Below are positions 43,727 through 53,284 of a stretch of DNA of 64,000 bases, piece after piece. Below the pieces are notes generated by a model. The model made no database searches and was not told the origin of the DNA. It saw nothing but the letters and a program-made list of their open reading frames with translations. This stretch comes from CAIKMD01 sp963702925 (lineage in GTDB: Bacteria; Pseudomonadota; Alphaproteobacteria; ATCC43930; CGMCC-115725): assembly GCA_963702925.1 (NCBI GenBank), contig OY969771.1, positions 186,001-250,000 on the forward strand. The letters are read 5' to 3'. The translations under genes and the position numbers were made by a program. Numbering within the stretch: position 1 is the stretch's first letter; every line of letters starts with the position of its first letter.

Positions 43727-44818
43727 TTAGCGGCGATTGAAGCGATTGGCGGTTTGAACCGCGATGCCGGGCCGCCCCGTGCGGTGATATTGCTCGATCA
43801 AGGTCCGGGTATAGACCTCGGCATTGACCGGTGCATAACGCGGCGGATTCGCGGCGCTTTGGCACGTATCGAGGCATTTGATCTCGGCTTCGCCCGGCGG
43901 GCTGACGAAAAACGACACCGAGATCCGTTCCTGCGGATTGAAATTCAGCACCCGGTGCAGATTCGAGGTGTAGAGATCGTTGGTCGCCAAAGCCAGAAGA
44001 TCGCCGACATTGACGATGAGCGCACCCGGGATCGGCGTGACGTCGATCCACTGCCCCGCGGCATTGCGCACCTGCAGCCCGCCTTGCGAATCCTGCGCGA
44101 CGAAGGTGAAGGAGCCGTAATCCGTGTGCGGCGAGAAGCTCCATTGCGTTTCGCTCAACGTCGCCGGATCGAGCGGCGGATAATAATTGTAGACCAGGGT
44201 TACGCCGGAATGCCCGTAAGTCTCGTCGAAATAGGGCTCGTCGAGGTCGAGACTGAGTGCGAAAGCACGGTCCATGATCCGGGTCAGGGCGACGCTTTTG
44301 CGCATCACGCCGGTGACGAAATCCTTGAAGCCGGGCAAGGCACGCTCGTCGGGCCATTGCGAAGCGCCCGACGGATAAGCCGCAAGCTCGGCCTCATCGA
44401 CTGCGTATTCGCGGCCGAAGTAAAGCCGCTCTTTCAGATCGGGCGCCTTGTCGGGACTGGCGTTGGGATTCAAGCCGCCGGGCGGGACATAGCCCTTGCC
44501 GGGGCTGTTCTTCCAATGAATCCGTTCCTTCTCGCTCGCGGGCAAAGTAAAGAAGCGTCTTCCCCAAGAAAGCAGCGCATCGAGCTCGGCGGGCGAGAAG
44601 CCATGGCCCTTGAGATAGAAGAAACCGATATTGATGCAGGCTTGGCGGATCTCGCGCGCAACCCTGGCCCTCGCCGCGACGTCGCCGCCTTGGACGAAAG
44701 GCGAAACATCGACGACCGGCAAGGCGGCAACGCCGCTGCGCTGGATGTCCTGGCGCAGATAGCGGTTATCGAAATCGCTATAGAGCTCGACATCGCCATC
44801 GCTGATGGTCTCGACCAT
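43727..44818 (-). CDS. Isopenicillin N synthase-like 2-oxoglutarate/Fe(II) oxygenase
   Basis: 363 residues from ATG 44818, preceded by GGGGAGGGG; the frame is open upstream but the DIOX_N domain LPVVDVSPF begins shortly after this ATG. The double-stranded beta-helix core has the iron triad HTDYGSFTF (His and Asp) and NLHRVLNF (His), and the 2-oxoglutarate Arg in RISVSFFVSP. Members oxidise small molecules such as nucleobases, amino acids or plant-type metabolites. It is first in the minus-strand unit with the LLM oxidoreductase and DUF2252. Confidence 0.88.
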   Translation of the reverse strand: MVETISDGDVELYSDFDNRYLRQDIQRSGVAALPVVDVSPFVQGGDVAARARVAREIRQACINIGFFYLKGHGFSPAELDALLSWGRRFFTLPASEKERIHWKNSPGKGYVPPGGLNPNASPDKAPDLKERLYFGREYAVDEAELAAYPSGASQWPDERALPGFKDFVTGVMRKSVALTRIMDRAFALSLDLDEPYFDETYGHSGVTLVYNYYPPLDPATLSETQWSFSPHTDYGSFTFVAQDSQGGLQVRNAAGQWIDVTPIPGALIVNVGDLLALATNDLYTSNLHRVLNFNPQERISVSFFVSPPGEAEIKCLDTCQSAANPPRYAPVNAEVYTRTLIEQYHRTGRPGIAVQTANRFNRR

Positions 44819-44958
44819 GCTCGTCCCCTCCCCGCTTATGTCGCCTTCATTCCGCCGTCGCTCGCCGGCCCGCCAAGCTACCGCCGCGCGCCCATTCTTG
44901 GCAAATCGCACCGCCGCCGGACTCGACAGATTCTGCGGCGCGGGCCAAGATCGCCGCG

Positions 44959-45378
44959 ATGCATTCCAGCGAGATCGAGCCGAGGCGCGGGGTCGCGGAC
45001 ACGGCCAAGGATTTGTCCGTTCCGTGCGGCACGTGCCAGCATTGCTGCAAGGATGAGTGGATTCTCGTCAAGCCGGAGGAAGGCGACGTGGTCGAGCGCT
45101 ACGACACAATCGACATCGTCAGCCCGATCACCGGCCTTCCGGTCAAGGCGTTGCGCCACAAACCCAATGGCGAGTGCATTTATCTCGGGCCCGACGGCTG
45201 CACCATCCACGGCCGCCATCCCGCGATTTGCCGCGTGTTCGACTGCCGGCGCTTTTTCCTGAAGGCGCAAGAGTTGCCGCGCGGCGAGCGGCGCCGGCAG
45301 ATGCGCGATGTGCATCGCTATAAAGAGACGTTCGAGATCGGCAAACGCATGCAGCAGGACTACCCGGTCCGGTCCTAG
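44959..45378 (+). CDS. YkgJ-family cysteine cluster protein
   Basis: 139 residues. The N-terminal CGTCQHCCKDE and later CIYLGPDGCTIHGRHPAICRVFDCRRF give eight Cys in the pattern of the zinc/iron-chelating CxxCxxCC (YkgJ) family. These are small soluble proteins of uncertain role, possibly metal or Fe-S binding. It stands alone on the plus strand, between the oxygenase gene (divergent) and the MFS gene (convergent, 18 bases apart). Confidence 0.82.
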   Translation: MHSSEIEPRRGVADTAKDLSVPCGTCQHCCKDEWILVKPEEGDVVERYDTIDIVSPITGLPVKALRHKPNGECIYLGPDGCTIHGRHPAICRVFDCRRFFLKAQELPRGERRRQMRDVHRYKETFEIGKRMQQDYPVRS

Positions 45379-45396
45379 CGGCGTGCGCGGCGGCCG

Positions 45397-46758
45397 CTAT
45401 TCCGCCGCCGGCCGCACCACGACCGGCGCCGCCTCGGCCTCGGCCTCTTTCGGACGCGCCCTTTCGGCGAACACGATCGCCACGGCCGCGACCAAGGCCG
45501 GGGTCGCCATGGCGTAGAAGAACGACGTCAGCTCCCATTTGAGGGCGATCATCGCGGCGCCGAGAATCGGGCTCAAAAGCTGCGTGAAGCGCGCGACACC
45601 CAGCGCCCAGCCCATTCCGGTCGAGCGAACCGCGGTCGGATAAAGCGCGCTGGCAAAGGCGCTGGTGCCGCCATTGCCGCCGGCCACGCAGAAGCCGATC
45701 ACGAACATCAGCGTCGACAACACGGCGAAGAAATCGTGAAACTGTCCGATCGCCGCGACGCACACCGCGGTGAGGACAAAGCCGGTGCTGAGCACCCGTT
45801 GCACGCCCAAACGGTCGATGACGAAGCCGAGCACGGCGCCGCCTACGGTGCCGCCGACCGAGAACATCGCCGACGCGCGCATTGCTTGCGGCAAATCCAT
45901 GCCGGCGCCGCTGATCATGGTCGGGAACCAGTTGAGCAGGAACGACAACACCAGCAGATTCGCCGACACGGTGATCCAGAGGAAAATCGTCACCACGCCG
46001 CGGCCTTCGGTGAAGAGATGCTTCACCGGCATACCGGCATGGGCGGTTTCCGGGACGACGAATTGAACGTCCGCGGGGATGACTGCCGCGGGATTGACCT
46101 TCTTCACCAGCGCCGCGATCCGCGCCGGCGATTTGTTGGTGACGACGAGATAGCGCAGCAATTCCGGCAGGAACGGCCATAGGAACAACAGCAGGATCAG
46201 CGGGCCGAAGCCGCCGACATAGAACACCGACGGCCAGCCATAGGCCGGGATCAGCCACGACGCGCCCCAGCCGCACACCGCATTGCCGAGCGCATAGCCG
46301 GTTGCACCGAGCATGATCACGGTCGCGCGCATCCGCCGCGGAAAATATTCCGACACCAGCGCGTAGCCATTGGGCATGCCGCCGCCAATGCCGAGACCGA
46401 CCAGGAAGCGGTAAACCACCATGCTCTCGACCGAATGGGAGGTCGCGGTGAGAACGTTGAACAGGCCGAAGGTGCCGAGGCACAGGAGCGTCGAAACCCG
46501 CCGGCCGAAGCGATCGGCTAGCATGCCGAACAGCATCGAGCCGATGGCGAAGCCGAGAATGCCCGAGGTGAAGATCGGGCTGAGCGCGATCCGGCTGATC
46601 TTCCATTCGCGGATCAGCGCCGGTGCGGCATAGCCGATCATCTGGCCGTCAATGCCGTCGAAGAACAGGAACGTCACGCACAACGCGAAAGTGATCCACT
46701 GGTAGCGGCCGAGCTTTTGCCGGTCGATTAGTTGCGTGACATCGATCTTCGTTGCCAT
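45397..46758 (-). CDS. MFS transporter, aromatic acid:H+ symporter-like
   Basis: 453 residues with 12 predicted helices. The N-terminal RYQWITFALCVTFLFFDGIDGQMIGYAAPALI, with Asp in helix 1, and the loop GMLADRFGRRVSTLL between helices 2 and 3 are typical of the AAHS group that imports benzoate- or 4-hydroxybenzoate-like acids with protons. The substrate is inferred only. It is alone on its transcript; a UbiD/Tct catabolic operon lies 7 kb away and could act on an imported aromatic acid. Confidence 0.85.
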   Translation of the reverse strand: MATKIDVTQLIDRQKLGRYQWITFALCVTFLFFDGIDGQMIGYAAPALIREWKISRIALSPIFTSGILGFAIGSMLFGMLADRFGRRVSTLLCLGTFGLFNVLTATSHSVESMVVYRFLVGLGIGGGMPNGYALVSEYFPRRMRATVIMLGATGYALGNAVCGWGASWLIPAYGWPSVFYVGGFGPLILLLFLWPFLPELLRYLVVTNKSPARIAALVKKVNPAAVIPADVQFVVPETAHAGMPVKHLFTEGRGVVTIFLWITVSANLLVLSFLLNWFPTMISGAGMDLPQAMRASAMFSVGGTVGGAVLGFVIDRLGVQRVLSTGFVLTAVCVAAIGQFHDFFAVLSTLMFVIGFCVAGGNGGTSAFASALYPTAVRSTGMGWALGVARFTQLLSPILGAAMIALKWELTSFFYAMATPALVAAVAIVFAERARPKEAEAEAAPVVVRPAAE

Positions 46759-46973
46759 GGCGCTGTCCTACCCCAATTTCGCGTGGCGCGGCCGGCCCCA
46801 AACCCCCGAGCCGATGCCGCTTCGAGCCCAGAAGCTTTGCCATGGCGTCGCGAAAGAGTCACGCGGCGAACCGTTAAAGCCCCCCGGTAACCATAGGCCG
46901 CGGAACCGTTAGGGCGCCTCGGCGTTAATCGTGAATGCGGCGCGATCGGCGCGCCACGTCAAGGGAGAACGCG

Positions 46974-47387
46974 ATGAGGTTACCCAGCTATGTAGCGGTT
47001 ATTGCGTTGATTACGGCGACGGCGGCTTACGCGCAGCCCGGGACGATGAGCCCGGGAAACGATGCCTCCGGCATACCGCCGAGCGCCCAAGGTCAATCAA
47101 GCGACATGGGTATGCGGAAGAACCCGGCGCCCGATGCGACAACCGGTCGCGCAACGATGCACGCCAAATCCACGAAGAAACAGGCCGCCAAAGCCCCGAA
47201 CCGGCGCATGCAAGACGAGTCGGAAAACCGGGTAACCGAGCAGCTGAACCGCCAGCAAGTGGCAAGCGCCAGCGGCCCCATGCCCGATCAACGCTTCTCG
47301 GGACCGCAAAGCGCATCGCGGCCGGGCGATTGCGCGCTCGGCCAGTCCGGCTGCTCGTCGCCCGCAGCGACGCCGAAGACGCCCTGA
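46974..47387 (+). CDS. Small secreted protein, unrecognised
   Basis: 137 residues from ATG 46974 (AAGGGAGA before it). Signal peptide to about AYA (residue 20), then a Gly/Ser/Pro/Met-rich, probably disordered mature part with two Cys near the end (GDCALGQSGCSS) that may form a disulfide. No domain is recognised. An intrinsic terminator follows 30 bases past the stop, so it is a monocistronic unit. Confidence 0.6.
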   Translation: MRLPSYVAVIALITATAAYAQPGTMSPGNDASGIPPSAQGQSSDMGMRKNPAPDATTGRATMHAKSTKKQAAKAPNRRMQDESENRVTEQLNRQQVASASGPMPDQRFSGPQSASRPGDCALGQSGCSSPAATPKTP

Positions 47388-47418
47388 CCAACTCCGCACG
47401 CACCTTCCGTTCCTGCGC

Positions 47419-47447
47419 AGACCGGCCCCTCGCGGGCCGGTCTTGTT
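47419..47447 (+). terminator. Intrinsic hairpin between convergent genes
   Basis: AGACCGGCCC and GGGCCGGTCT make a perfect 10-bp stem with a 5-base loop, followed by TGTTA. It serves the plus-strand secreted protein gene and touches the 3' end of the convergent DUF962 gene. Confidence 0.7.
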
Positions 47448-47781
47448 ATCCGCCGACCCCGGCCTTGGCCAACTCCCGAGGAAGTCTGCCGCGGAGCCAG
47501 GCGGCATACATGCGGAAATCGCTGACCAGCGACCACAGCGGATAGCGAAACGTTGCCGGGCGATTCTTCTCGACCGCGAAATGGCCGATCCAGGCCGGCG
47601 CATAGCCGGCGACGAGCGCCGCCGCCAAAAGCTCGACTCGGCCGCTAATCAGCGCCGCCGCGAGGCAAAGCAAGGTCAGGCTGGTCCCGAGATAGTGCCA
47701 GGCGCGGGTTTCGGGCCGCGCGTGCTCGCGCAGATAGTATGGCCAGAACTCCGCATAGGTCGCGATTCGGGCGGTTGCCAT
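47446..47781 (-). CDS. DUF962/Mpo1-like membrane protein
   Basis: 111 residues from ATG 47781, with GAGGCGAG upstream. The start YAEFWPYYLREHARPETRAWHYLGT contains the conserved His of the DUF962/Mpo1 family, followed by GHFAVEKNRPATFRYPLWSLVSD, the second His-bearing motif. Mpo1 in yeast is an Fe-dependent dioxygenase of 2-hydroxy fatty acids; bacterial members are assumed similar. Two to three membrane helices. Confidence 0.85.
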   Translation of the reverse strand: MATARIATYAEFWPYYLREHARPETRAWHYLGTSLTLLCLAAALISGRVELLAAALVAGYAPAWIGHFAVEKNRPATFRYPLWSLVSDFRMYAAWLRGRLPRELAKAGVGG

Positions 47782-47944
47782 CTCGCCTCGCTCGGGATTG
47801 CGCCGCGAGCATGGTGGCCATGTCATCCTTTGCCATCAAGCCCGTCGAGGGACAGATTTGGGTTCTGGCTGCCTATATATGGTTCTTATATAATCTCTGG
47901 GAGCCTTTCCCTGGGGCATGGAAATCGGAAAAAGGGACAGTGCA

Positions 47945-48781
47945 ATGGTCGCCGAGGAGAAGCAGCAAGTCGGGAATGCCGCCTGGACGGTCGACGACAT
48001 TCCCTATGAGCAGGTCGACCGCGAGATCATGCGGGACCAGACCGAGCTCTTCTACATCATTACGGCCGCATCCTTCATCGAGATCACCTCCGATCTCTAT
48101 ACCAAGAACCTGATCGAGTTCTATGACGGCGACGAAGAGATCGCCGACTGGCTCGCGAATTACTGGGAGCGCGAAGAGGTCCAGCACGGCCTGGCGCTGA
48201 AGCGCTACGTGCAGGCGGCATGGCCCGATTTCGATTGGGAGCGCGCCTATCGCAATTTCTTCGACGACTATTCGACCGTTTGCAAGATCGAGAATCTGGC
48301 CGAGAGCCGCGCCCTCGAGATGGTCGCGCGCTGCGTCGTCGAAACCGGTACCTCGTCCTTCTATCGCACCTTGTCCGAGGTTGCGCCCGAGCCGGTGCTG
48401 AAGCTGATCACCGCCCATATCGCCAATGACGAAGTGCGCCATTACAAGCACTTCTATCATTTTTTCTGTCAGTACCGCGAAACCGACAAGCCGAGCCGGC
48501 TCGCCGTGCTGCGCCAGCTGTGGCGGCGCGGCGCGGGGGTCAAGGCCGAGGACGCCTATTTCGCCTTCAAGAACGTCTTCCTCGTCGCCAATCCCGGCGC
48601 CGCTTACAGCGAAGAAGCCTATGACGCGTTCCGCGCCAGCTTTCGCCGCATCGGCAAGGAAACCTTCCCCTACGCCATGGCGGTGAAGATGATCCTGAAG
48701 CCGCTCGATCTGAGCCCGCCGGTCGGCCGCGTTGCCCAGCCGGCGCTGGAATACACCACCCGCTATTTGTTCTCGCGCTGA
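47945..48781 (+). CDS. Diiron ferritin-like / acyl-ACP desaturase-like protein
   Basis: 278 residues from ATG 47945, preceded by AAAGGGA (an ATG at 47918 is also in frame). All-helical; it carries the diiron pattern as ITAASFIEITSDLY, EREEVQHGLALKRY (ExxH), then AESRALEMVAR and IANDEVRHYKHFYHF (second ExxH), as in ferritin-like and stearoyl-ACP desaturase-fold proteins. It probably binds two irons and oxidises an unknown substrate in the cytoplasm. A TATATAAT-like -10 element is visible near 47885. Confidence 0.8.
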   Translation: MVAEEKQQVGNAAWTVDDIPYEQVDREIMRDQTELFYIITAASFIEITSDLYTKNLIEFYDGDEEIADWLANYWEREEVQHGLALKRYVQAAWPDFDWERAYRNFFDDYSTVCKIENLAESRALEMVARCVVETGTSSFYRTLSEVAPEPVLKLITAHIANDEVRHYKHFYHFFCQYRETDKPSRLAVLRQLWRRGAGVKAEDAYFAFKNVFLVANPGAAYSEEAYDAFRASFRRIGKETFPYAMAVKMILKPLDLSPPVGRVAQPALEYTTRYLFSR

Positions 48782-48876
48782 AACCCGGCCGCCGCGCGCA
48801 GCCGCTGTGACGCTTGCCAGGTGATTGGCGGCGCAAAGCGCTTTATGCTGGCGCAAAATTGCCTGTGGGGAGGGAG

Positions 48877-50145
48877 ATGCTCGAAGCGACCGACGAACCG
48901 CGGCGAAGTGCGCGCGCGCCGATCCTTTTCGTCTTGGCGCCCTTCGCGCTGCTTTTCGCCTTGTGCAATTACTATCGCACCGTCAACGCCGTGCTAGCGC
49001 CGCATCTGATCGCGGAGCTCGGCCTCGGCGCCGCACAGCTCGGCCTCCTCGTCTCGATCTACTTTCTCGTCTCGGCGCTGTTCCAGGCGCCGCTCGGCCT
49101 GCTGATGGACCGCTACGGCCCGCGCCGCGTCCAGGCCGCGCTGATCGTGATCGCCGGCATCGGCGCGCTGATCTTTGCGTTGGGCGAGACCTGGCCGGTA
49201 GTCCTTTTGGGCCGCGCGATTCTGGGGATCGGCGCCGCGGGCGGGCTGATGACGTCGCTTCAAGCCGTGACCTTGTGGTTTCCGGCGCCGCGCTGGCCGG
49301 TCTTCAACGGCCTGGTGATGAGCATCGGCAGTGTCGGCTCCCTGGCGGCGACCTTGCCGACCCAATGGCTGCTCGACTTCGCCTCCTGGCATCAAGTGCT
49401 GATCGGCGTGGCGCTGTTGAGCTTTCTCGGCGCGCTGCTGCTCTTCGTCTTCGTGCCGGAGAAAGCCGGCCCACCGAAGCGCGCCACCTTGGGCGAGCAA
49501 TTGCAAGGCATCGCCGCGATTTATCGCGACCGGTTGTTCTGGCGTTTTGCGCCGCTTTACCTTGCCACCACTGGCAGCACGATGGCGTTTCAGAGTCTTT
49601 GGGCGGGGCCGTGGCTCCACGACGTCGCACTGCTCGACGCCGATCAAGTCGCGTCGCATTTGCTCGTGCTGAGCCTTTTGCAAGTGGCGAGCTATTTCAT
49701 GGTCGGCTGGGTCGCGACCGAGCTCGGCAAGCGCAACGTGCCGCTGGTGCGCATCGTGATCTGCGGCTCGGCCCTTTACATCGCGAGTTTGACGCCCTTG
49801 ACCTTGGCCACCGGCGCGGGACGTTGGAGCGTGCTGCTCGGCATCGGCTTGCTCTCGAACGTCAACACCTTGTGCTATCCGATTCTGTCGCGGCATTTCC
49901 CGCCCAACATGACAGGCCGCGCCACCACCGCGCTCAATTCGTTTTTCTTCGTCGGCGCCTTCGTCGTGCAATTCACCATCGGGCTGGTGATCGATCTCTT
50001 TCCGGCGGCCGCGCTCGGGCATTATCCGGTGCCCGCCTATCAGCTCGCTTTCGCGGCGATGATCGGATTGCAGCTGACGGGCTGGCTCTGGTGCTTGATC
50101 CCACCCGGACGCAGCGTCGTGGCACCGGTTCCTCCCCCCGCCTAG
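48877..50145 (+). CDS. MFS transporter
   Basis: 422 residues from ATG 48877, fixed by GGGGAGGGA. Twelve helices with the MFS loop LGLLMDRYGPRRVQAAL (about residues 75-90) and GLVMSIGSVGSLAATLPTQWLL in helix 5. Substrate not predictable. It begins a plus-strand series continuing with the Tct transporter, UbiD decarboxylase and aldolase, with 90 bases before tctC, so it may move a substrate or product of that pathway. Confidence 0.82.
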   Translation: MLEATDEPRRSARAPILFVLAPFALLFALCNYYRTVNAVLAPHLIAELGLGAAQLGLLVSIYFLVSALFQAPLGLLMDRYGPRRVQAALIVIAGIGALIFALGETWPVVLLGRAILGIGAAGGLMTSLQAVTLWFPAPRWPVFNGLVMSIGSVGSLAATLPTQWLLDFASWHQVLIGVALLSFLGALLLFVFVPEKAGPPKRATLGEQLQGIAAIYRDRLFWRFAPLYLATTGSTMAFQSLWAGPWLHDVALLDADQVASHLLVLSLLQVASYFMVGWVATELGKRNVPLVRIVICGSALYIASLTPLTLATGAGRWSVLLGIGLLSNVNTLCYPILSRHFPPNMTGRATTALNSFFFVGAFVVQFTIGLVIDLFPAAALGHYPVPAYQLAFAAMIGLQLTGWLWCLIPPGRSVVAPVPPPA

Positions 50146-50235
50146 ACGCCGCCAGCGCGTGTTCGGGGCAAGCGTGGATTGCGCGGCGGCGCCATTGTAT
50201 GCTCGCGGTAGAAAAAAGACGCTTGGGGAGGACCG

Positions 50236-51210
50236 ATGCAAAAATTGACGCGTCGCGATCTTTTGCTCGCCGCCGGCATGGCCGCACCGGCTCTGGCTTT
50301 CGCGCGGCCAAGCCGCGCCGCTTCCTGGCCCGAGCACGATATCAGCTTCATCATTCCCGACGCGCCGGGCGGCGGCTTCGACAATGCCGTACGCGCCATC
50401 GCGCCGGCGCTGGAGAAATATCTGCCCAACAAAGTGAATGTCGTGCCGACCAATGTCGCGGGCGGCGGCGGCAACCGCGCGGCGACGCAGCTCTTCCGCG
50501 CCAAGCCCGACGGTTACAGCATCGGCATCTTCAACATTCCCGGCCTCTTCATCGCGCAGCAGCAGGGCGATAGCGGCTACGATCTGGCGAAGCTCAGCTG
50601 GCTCGGCCGGGTCGGCGAAGACACTTATGCTTTGGGCGTCGGCGCCACTTCGCCGCTCAAATCCATCGCCGATCTGAAAGCGCTGTCGCAGACCCGGCCG
50701 GTGAAATTCACCTCGACCGGTCCGGCGGGCACCGCCTATGCCGCGACCCAGATCGCCACGCATCTGCTCGGCATCAAGGCGCAGTTGATCACCGGCTATA
50801 AGGGTTCGAGCGAATACGCACTGGCGGCGATCCGCGGCGATGGCGACGCGGTCGTCACCACCCTCGCGCTGTTGCTGCGCCTTAAGGCGAGCGGCGATTT
50901 GCGCATCCTCGCGAGCTTCGAGAAGCATAGCAGCGTGCCGGGCGCCGATGACGCGACCACGCTGCAGCAGCCCGAGCTGGGTTTGATCACTTTGGAACGG
51001 CTGATCGGCGCGCCGCCGGGCCTGGCACCCGAGGTGAAGACCGCTTTGGCAACCGCGCTCGGTCAGGCGCTCGCCGATCCGCAAGTCGTCGATTGGGCGA
51101 AGAAAGCCGACATCAATCTCGGAAGCGAGACGCCCGAGCAGGCTGCCGCAACCCTCGCCGATCAAGCGAAGTTCTTCGATAAATGGAAGCCCTATCTCGT
51201 GCCGGGCTGA
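50236..51210 (+). CDS. tctC: Tripartite tricarboxylate transporter substrate-binding protein
   Basis: 324 residues. The N-terminus MQKLTRRDLLLAAGMAAPALA has a twin-arginine-like RRD before the hydrophobic core, ending near SRA. The mature protein is a type-2 periplasmic binding protein of the Bug/TctC family: ISFIIPDAPGGGFDNAVRAIAPALE at the start, PTNVAGGGGNRAA, and TGYKGSSEYALAAIRGDGDAV. It delivers an organic acid to TctAB. Two permease genes follow at 51260 and 52765. Confidence 0.9.
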   Translation: MQKLTRRDLLLAAGMAAPALAFARPSRAASWPEHDISFIIPDAPGGGFDNAVRAIAPALEKYLPNKVNVVPTNVAGGGGNRAATQLFRAKPDGYSIGIFNIPGLFIAQQQGDSGYDLAKLSWLGRVGEDTYALGVGATSPLKSIADLKALSQTRPVKFTSTGPAGTAYAATQIATHLLGIKAQLITGYKGSSEYALAAIRGDGDAVVTTLALLLRLKASGDLRILASFEKHSSVPGADDATTLQQPELGLITLERLIGAPPGLAPEVKTALATALGQALADPQVVDWAKKADINLGSETPEQAAATLADQAKFFDKWKPYLVPG

Positions 51211-51259
51211 TGCGCGGCGGCGGACGCGGCGCGACCGCGACAAAGGAATAGGTTCGTCC

Positions 51260-52768
51260 ATGTTGGACGTGTGGCTAAGCGGCATCGAAGGTCTGCTGCA
51301 AGTCAGGGAGCTGGCGTTTCTCGCGATCGGCATGGTGATCGGCCTGGTCTTCGGCGCGATCCCCGGTCTCGGCGGCGCCACTGCGTTGGCGCTGCTGATG
51401 CCGCTGACTTACGGACTCGAACCCTTCACCGCGCTGGCGCTGTCGGGCGGAGTGATGGGCGCCGTGCCGATGGGCGGCTCGATCACCGCGATCCTGTTGA
51501 ACACGCCAGGCGCCGCGCCCAATGCCGCCACCTGTCTCGACGGCTATCCGCTGGCGCAGCAAGGCAAGGCCGGGCTTGCCATCGGCGCGGCGGCAAGCGC
51601 CAATTCCCTGGGCGGGATCATCGGCACGGTGTCGGTGCTGGCGGTCTTGCCAATGGCGAAGCAGCTCGTGCTGCTGTTCGGGCCGCCGGAATTTTTTCTC
51701 CTGTCGATCTTCGGCCTGGTCATGGTCGCGACCGCGTCGCGCGGCAAGCTGCTCCGCGGCCTCGTCACCGGCGGGCTCGGGCTGATGATCGCCTATATCG
51801 GCTATAGCGACGTCACCGGCACCGAGCGCTTCACCTTGGGCATCGATTACCTGTGGGACGGCGTCCACATCGTTCCGGCCTTGATCGGACTTTTCGCCGT
51901 CGCCGAGATGATCAACCTCTCGGTCAAAGGCGGCGCCGTCGCGCATGACACGCAGACCGTCGAGCTCGGCTCGATGTGGGACGGGGTGAAGGAAACTTTC
52001 CATCATTGGGGCACGGTGCTGCGCGGCTCGCTCATCGGCACGATCGTCGGCGCGATCCCCGGCGAAGGCGGCACGGTCGCCGCGTTTCTTTCCTACAGCC
52101 TCACCGTCCAAGCCTCGAAAGACCCGGGCAGCTTCGGCAAAGGCAACATCAAGGGCGTGATCGCACCCGAAGCGGCGATCAATGCCAAGGACGGCAGCGC
52201 GCTGATCCCGACCCTTGCCTTTGGCATTCCGAGCGGCGCCGAGATGGCGGTGTTCCTCGGTATCCTCGTGCTGCACGGGCTGCAGCCGGGGCCTTTGATG
52301 CTGACCAGGAACCTGCCCGAGATTTACGGGCTGATCTGGGCTTTGACCGCCGCTTGCATCCTTGCCTCGTTCCTGGGGCTCCTTTGCGTGCGGCCGCTCG
52401 CTTTGATCACTTTGGTCGATGCGCAGATCCTGGTGCCGATCGTGATCTGCGTGGCGTTTTGCGGCTCCTATGCGATCGATGCGAGCATCGGCAATGTGAT
52501 CGTGACCGCGATTTTCGGCGTGCTGGGATATTTGATGATCTGCTTCGATTATCCGCGGCTGACCGTGGTGATCGCCCTGGTTCTGGGCGGCACGGCCGAA
52601 CGCAGCCTCGAGCAATCCTTGATGATGAGCGACGGGCGCTGGTCGATTTTCGTGACCCGGACCATCTCGGCGATCCTGCTCGCCTGCATCCTCGCCTTGC
52701 TTGCGACGCCGGCGCTGCGCGCCTTGTCGCGCCGCGGCAGTCCAGCCATCGCCGCGAGCAAGACATGA
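51260..52768 (+). CDS. tctA: Tripartite tricarboxylate transporter large permease
   Basis: 502 residues with about 11-12 membrane helices. TctA landmarks are visible: GLVFGAIPGLGGATALALLMPLTYGL (about 27-52), GGSITAILLNTPGAAPNAATCLDGYPLA (about 72-99), and a second inverted copy GTIVGAIPGEGGTVAAFLSY (about 258-278). It is the ion-coupled channel subunit. The TGA overlaps the tctB ATG. Confidence 0.93.
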   Translation: MLDVWLSGIEGLLQVRELAFLAIGMVIGLVFGAIPGLGGATALALLMPLTYGLEPFTALALSGGVMGAVPMGGSITAILLNTPGAAPNAATCLDGYPLAQQGKAGLAIGAAASANSLGGIIGTVSVLAVLPMAKQLVLLFGPPEFFLLSIFGLVMVATASRGKLLRGLVTGGLGLMIAYIGYSDVTGTERFTLGIDYLWDGVHIVPALIGLFAVAEMINLSVKGGAVAHDTQTVELGSMWDGVKETFHHWGTVLRGSLIGTIVGAIPGEGGTVAAFLSYSLTVQASKDPGSFGKGNIKGVIAPEAAINAKDGSALIPTLAFGIPSGAEMAVFLGILVLHGLQPGPLMLTRNLPEIYGLIWALTAACILASFLGLLCVRPLALITLVDAQILVPIVICVAFCGSYAIDASIGNVIVTAIFGVLGYLMICFDYPRLTVVIALVLGGTAERSLEQSLMMSDGRWSIFVTRTISAILLACILALLATPALRALSRRGSPAIAASKT

Positions 52769-53262
52769 AACGCATCTTCGGCACGCCGTTCCAGAATTAT
52801 CTCCCGGCCTTGGGGCTGATGCTGTTCACGGCCTGCTATCTTTATCTAGCGGCCGCTTATCCGCCGCGGGCGCGCGCTTTTCCCGAAGCGGTCGCTTGGG
52901 TGATGCTCGGTCTTCTCGCGCTCGACCTGGTTTCGCGCACGCAAACCAGGATCGGCCTGGCGCTGCTGCGCGCGCTCAATCCCGCCGCCGAGCCGGGCGC
53001 AACCCATCCGCGCGAGCAGAGCCAAAGAGGATCGCCCGTGACCGCGATTTTGTGGGTCGCCGGTCTCGCCACGGCGTTGCTGCTGATCGGCATCCTCAAT
53101 TCGGTGCCGCTTTATATTTTCGCCTCGCTGCGGTTTCGCGGAGAGCGGAGCCTGATCATGAGCCTCGCCATCGCCGCCGGCGCGACGCTTTTGATCTGGC
53201 TGCTGTTCGGCGTGGTGCTGCGGCTCAACCTCTATCCCGGACTCTTTTTCGACCCGCAATGA
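52765..53262 (+). CDS. tctB: Tripartite tricarboxylate transporter small permease
   Basis: 165 residues starting at ATG 52765 (ATGA overlap with tctA). Four predicted membrane helices in the TctB pattern: FQNYLPALGLMLFTACYLYLA, AVAWVMLGLLALDLV, then SPVTAILWVAGLATALLLIG after a loop and LLIWLLFGVVLRLNLYPG at the end. The longer open frame before it is antisense-like shadow of tctA and is ignored. It forms the membrane complex with TctA. Confidence 0.88.
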   Translation: MKRIFGTPFQNYLPALGLMLFTACYLYLAAAYPPRARAFPEAVAWVMLGLLALDLVSRTQTRIGLALLRALNPAAEPGATHPREQSQRGSPVTAILWVAGLATALLLIGILNSVPLYIFASLRFRGERSLIMSLAIAAGATLLIWLLFGVVLRLNLYPGLFFDPQ

Positions 53263-53284
53263 CCGGCAACACGACACGCATGGC

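Noticed and set aside
48994..51381. 795-codon minus-strand open frame opposite the MFS and tctC genes
   Set aside because: Shadow of two well-supported plus-strand genes; His/Gln/Arg-rich composition without motifs.
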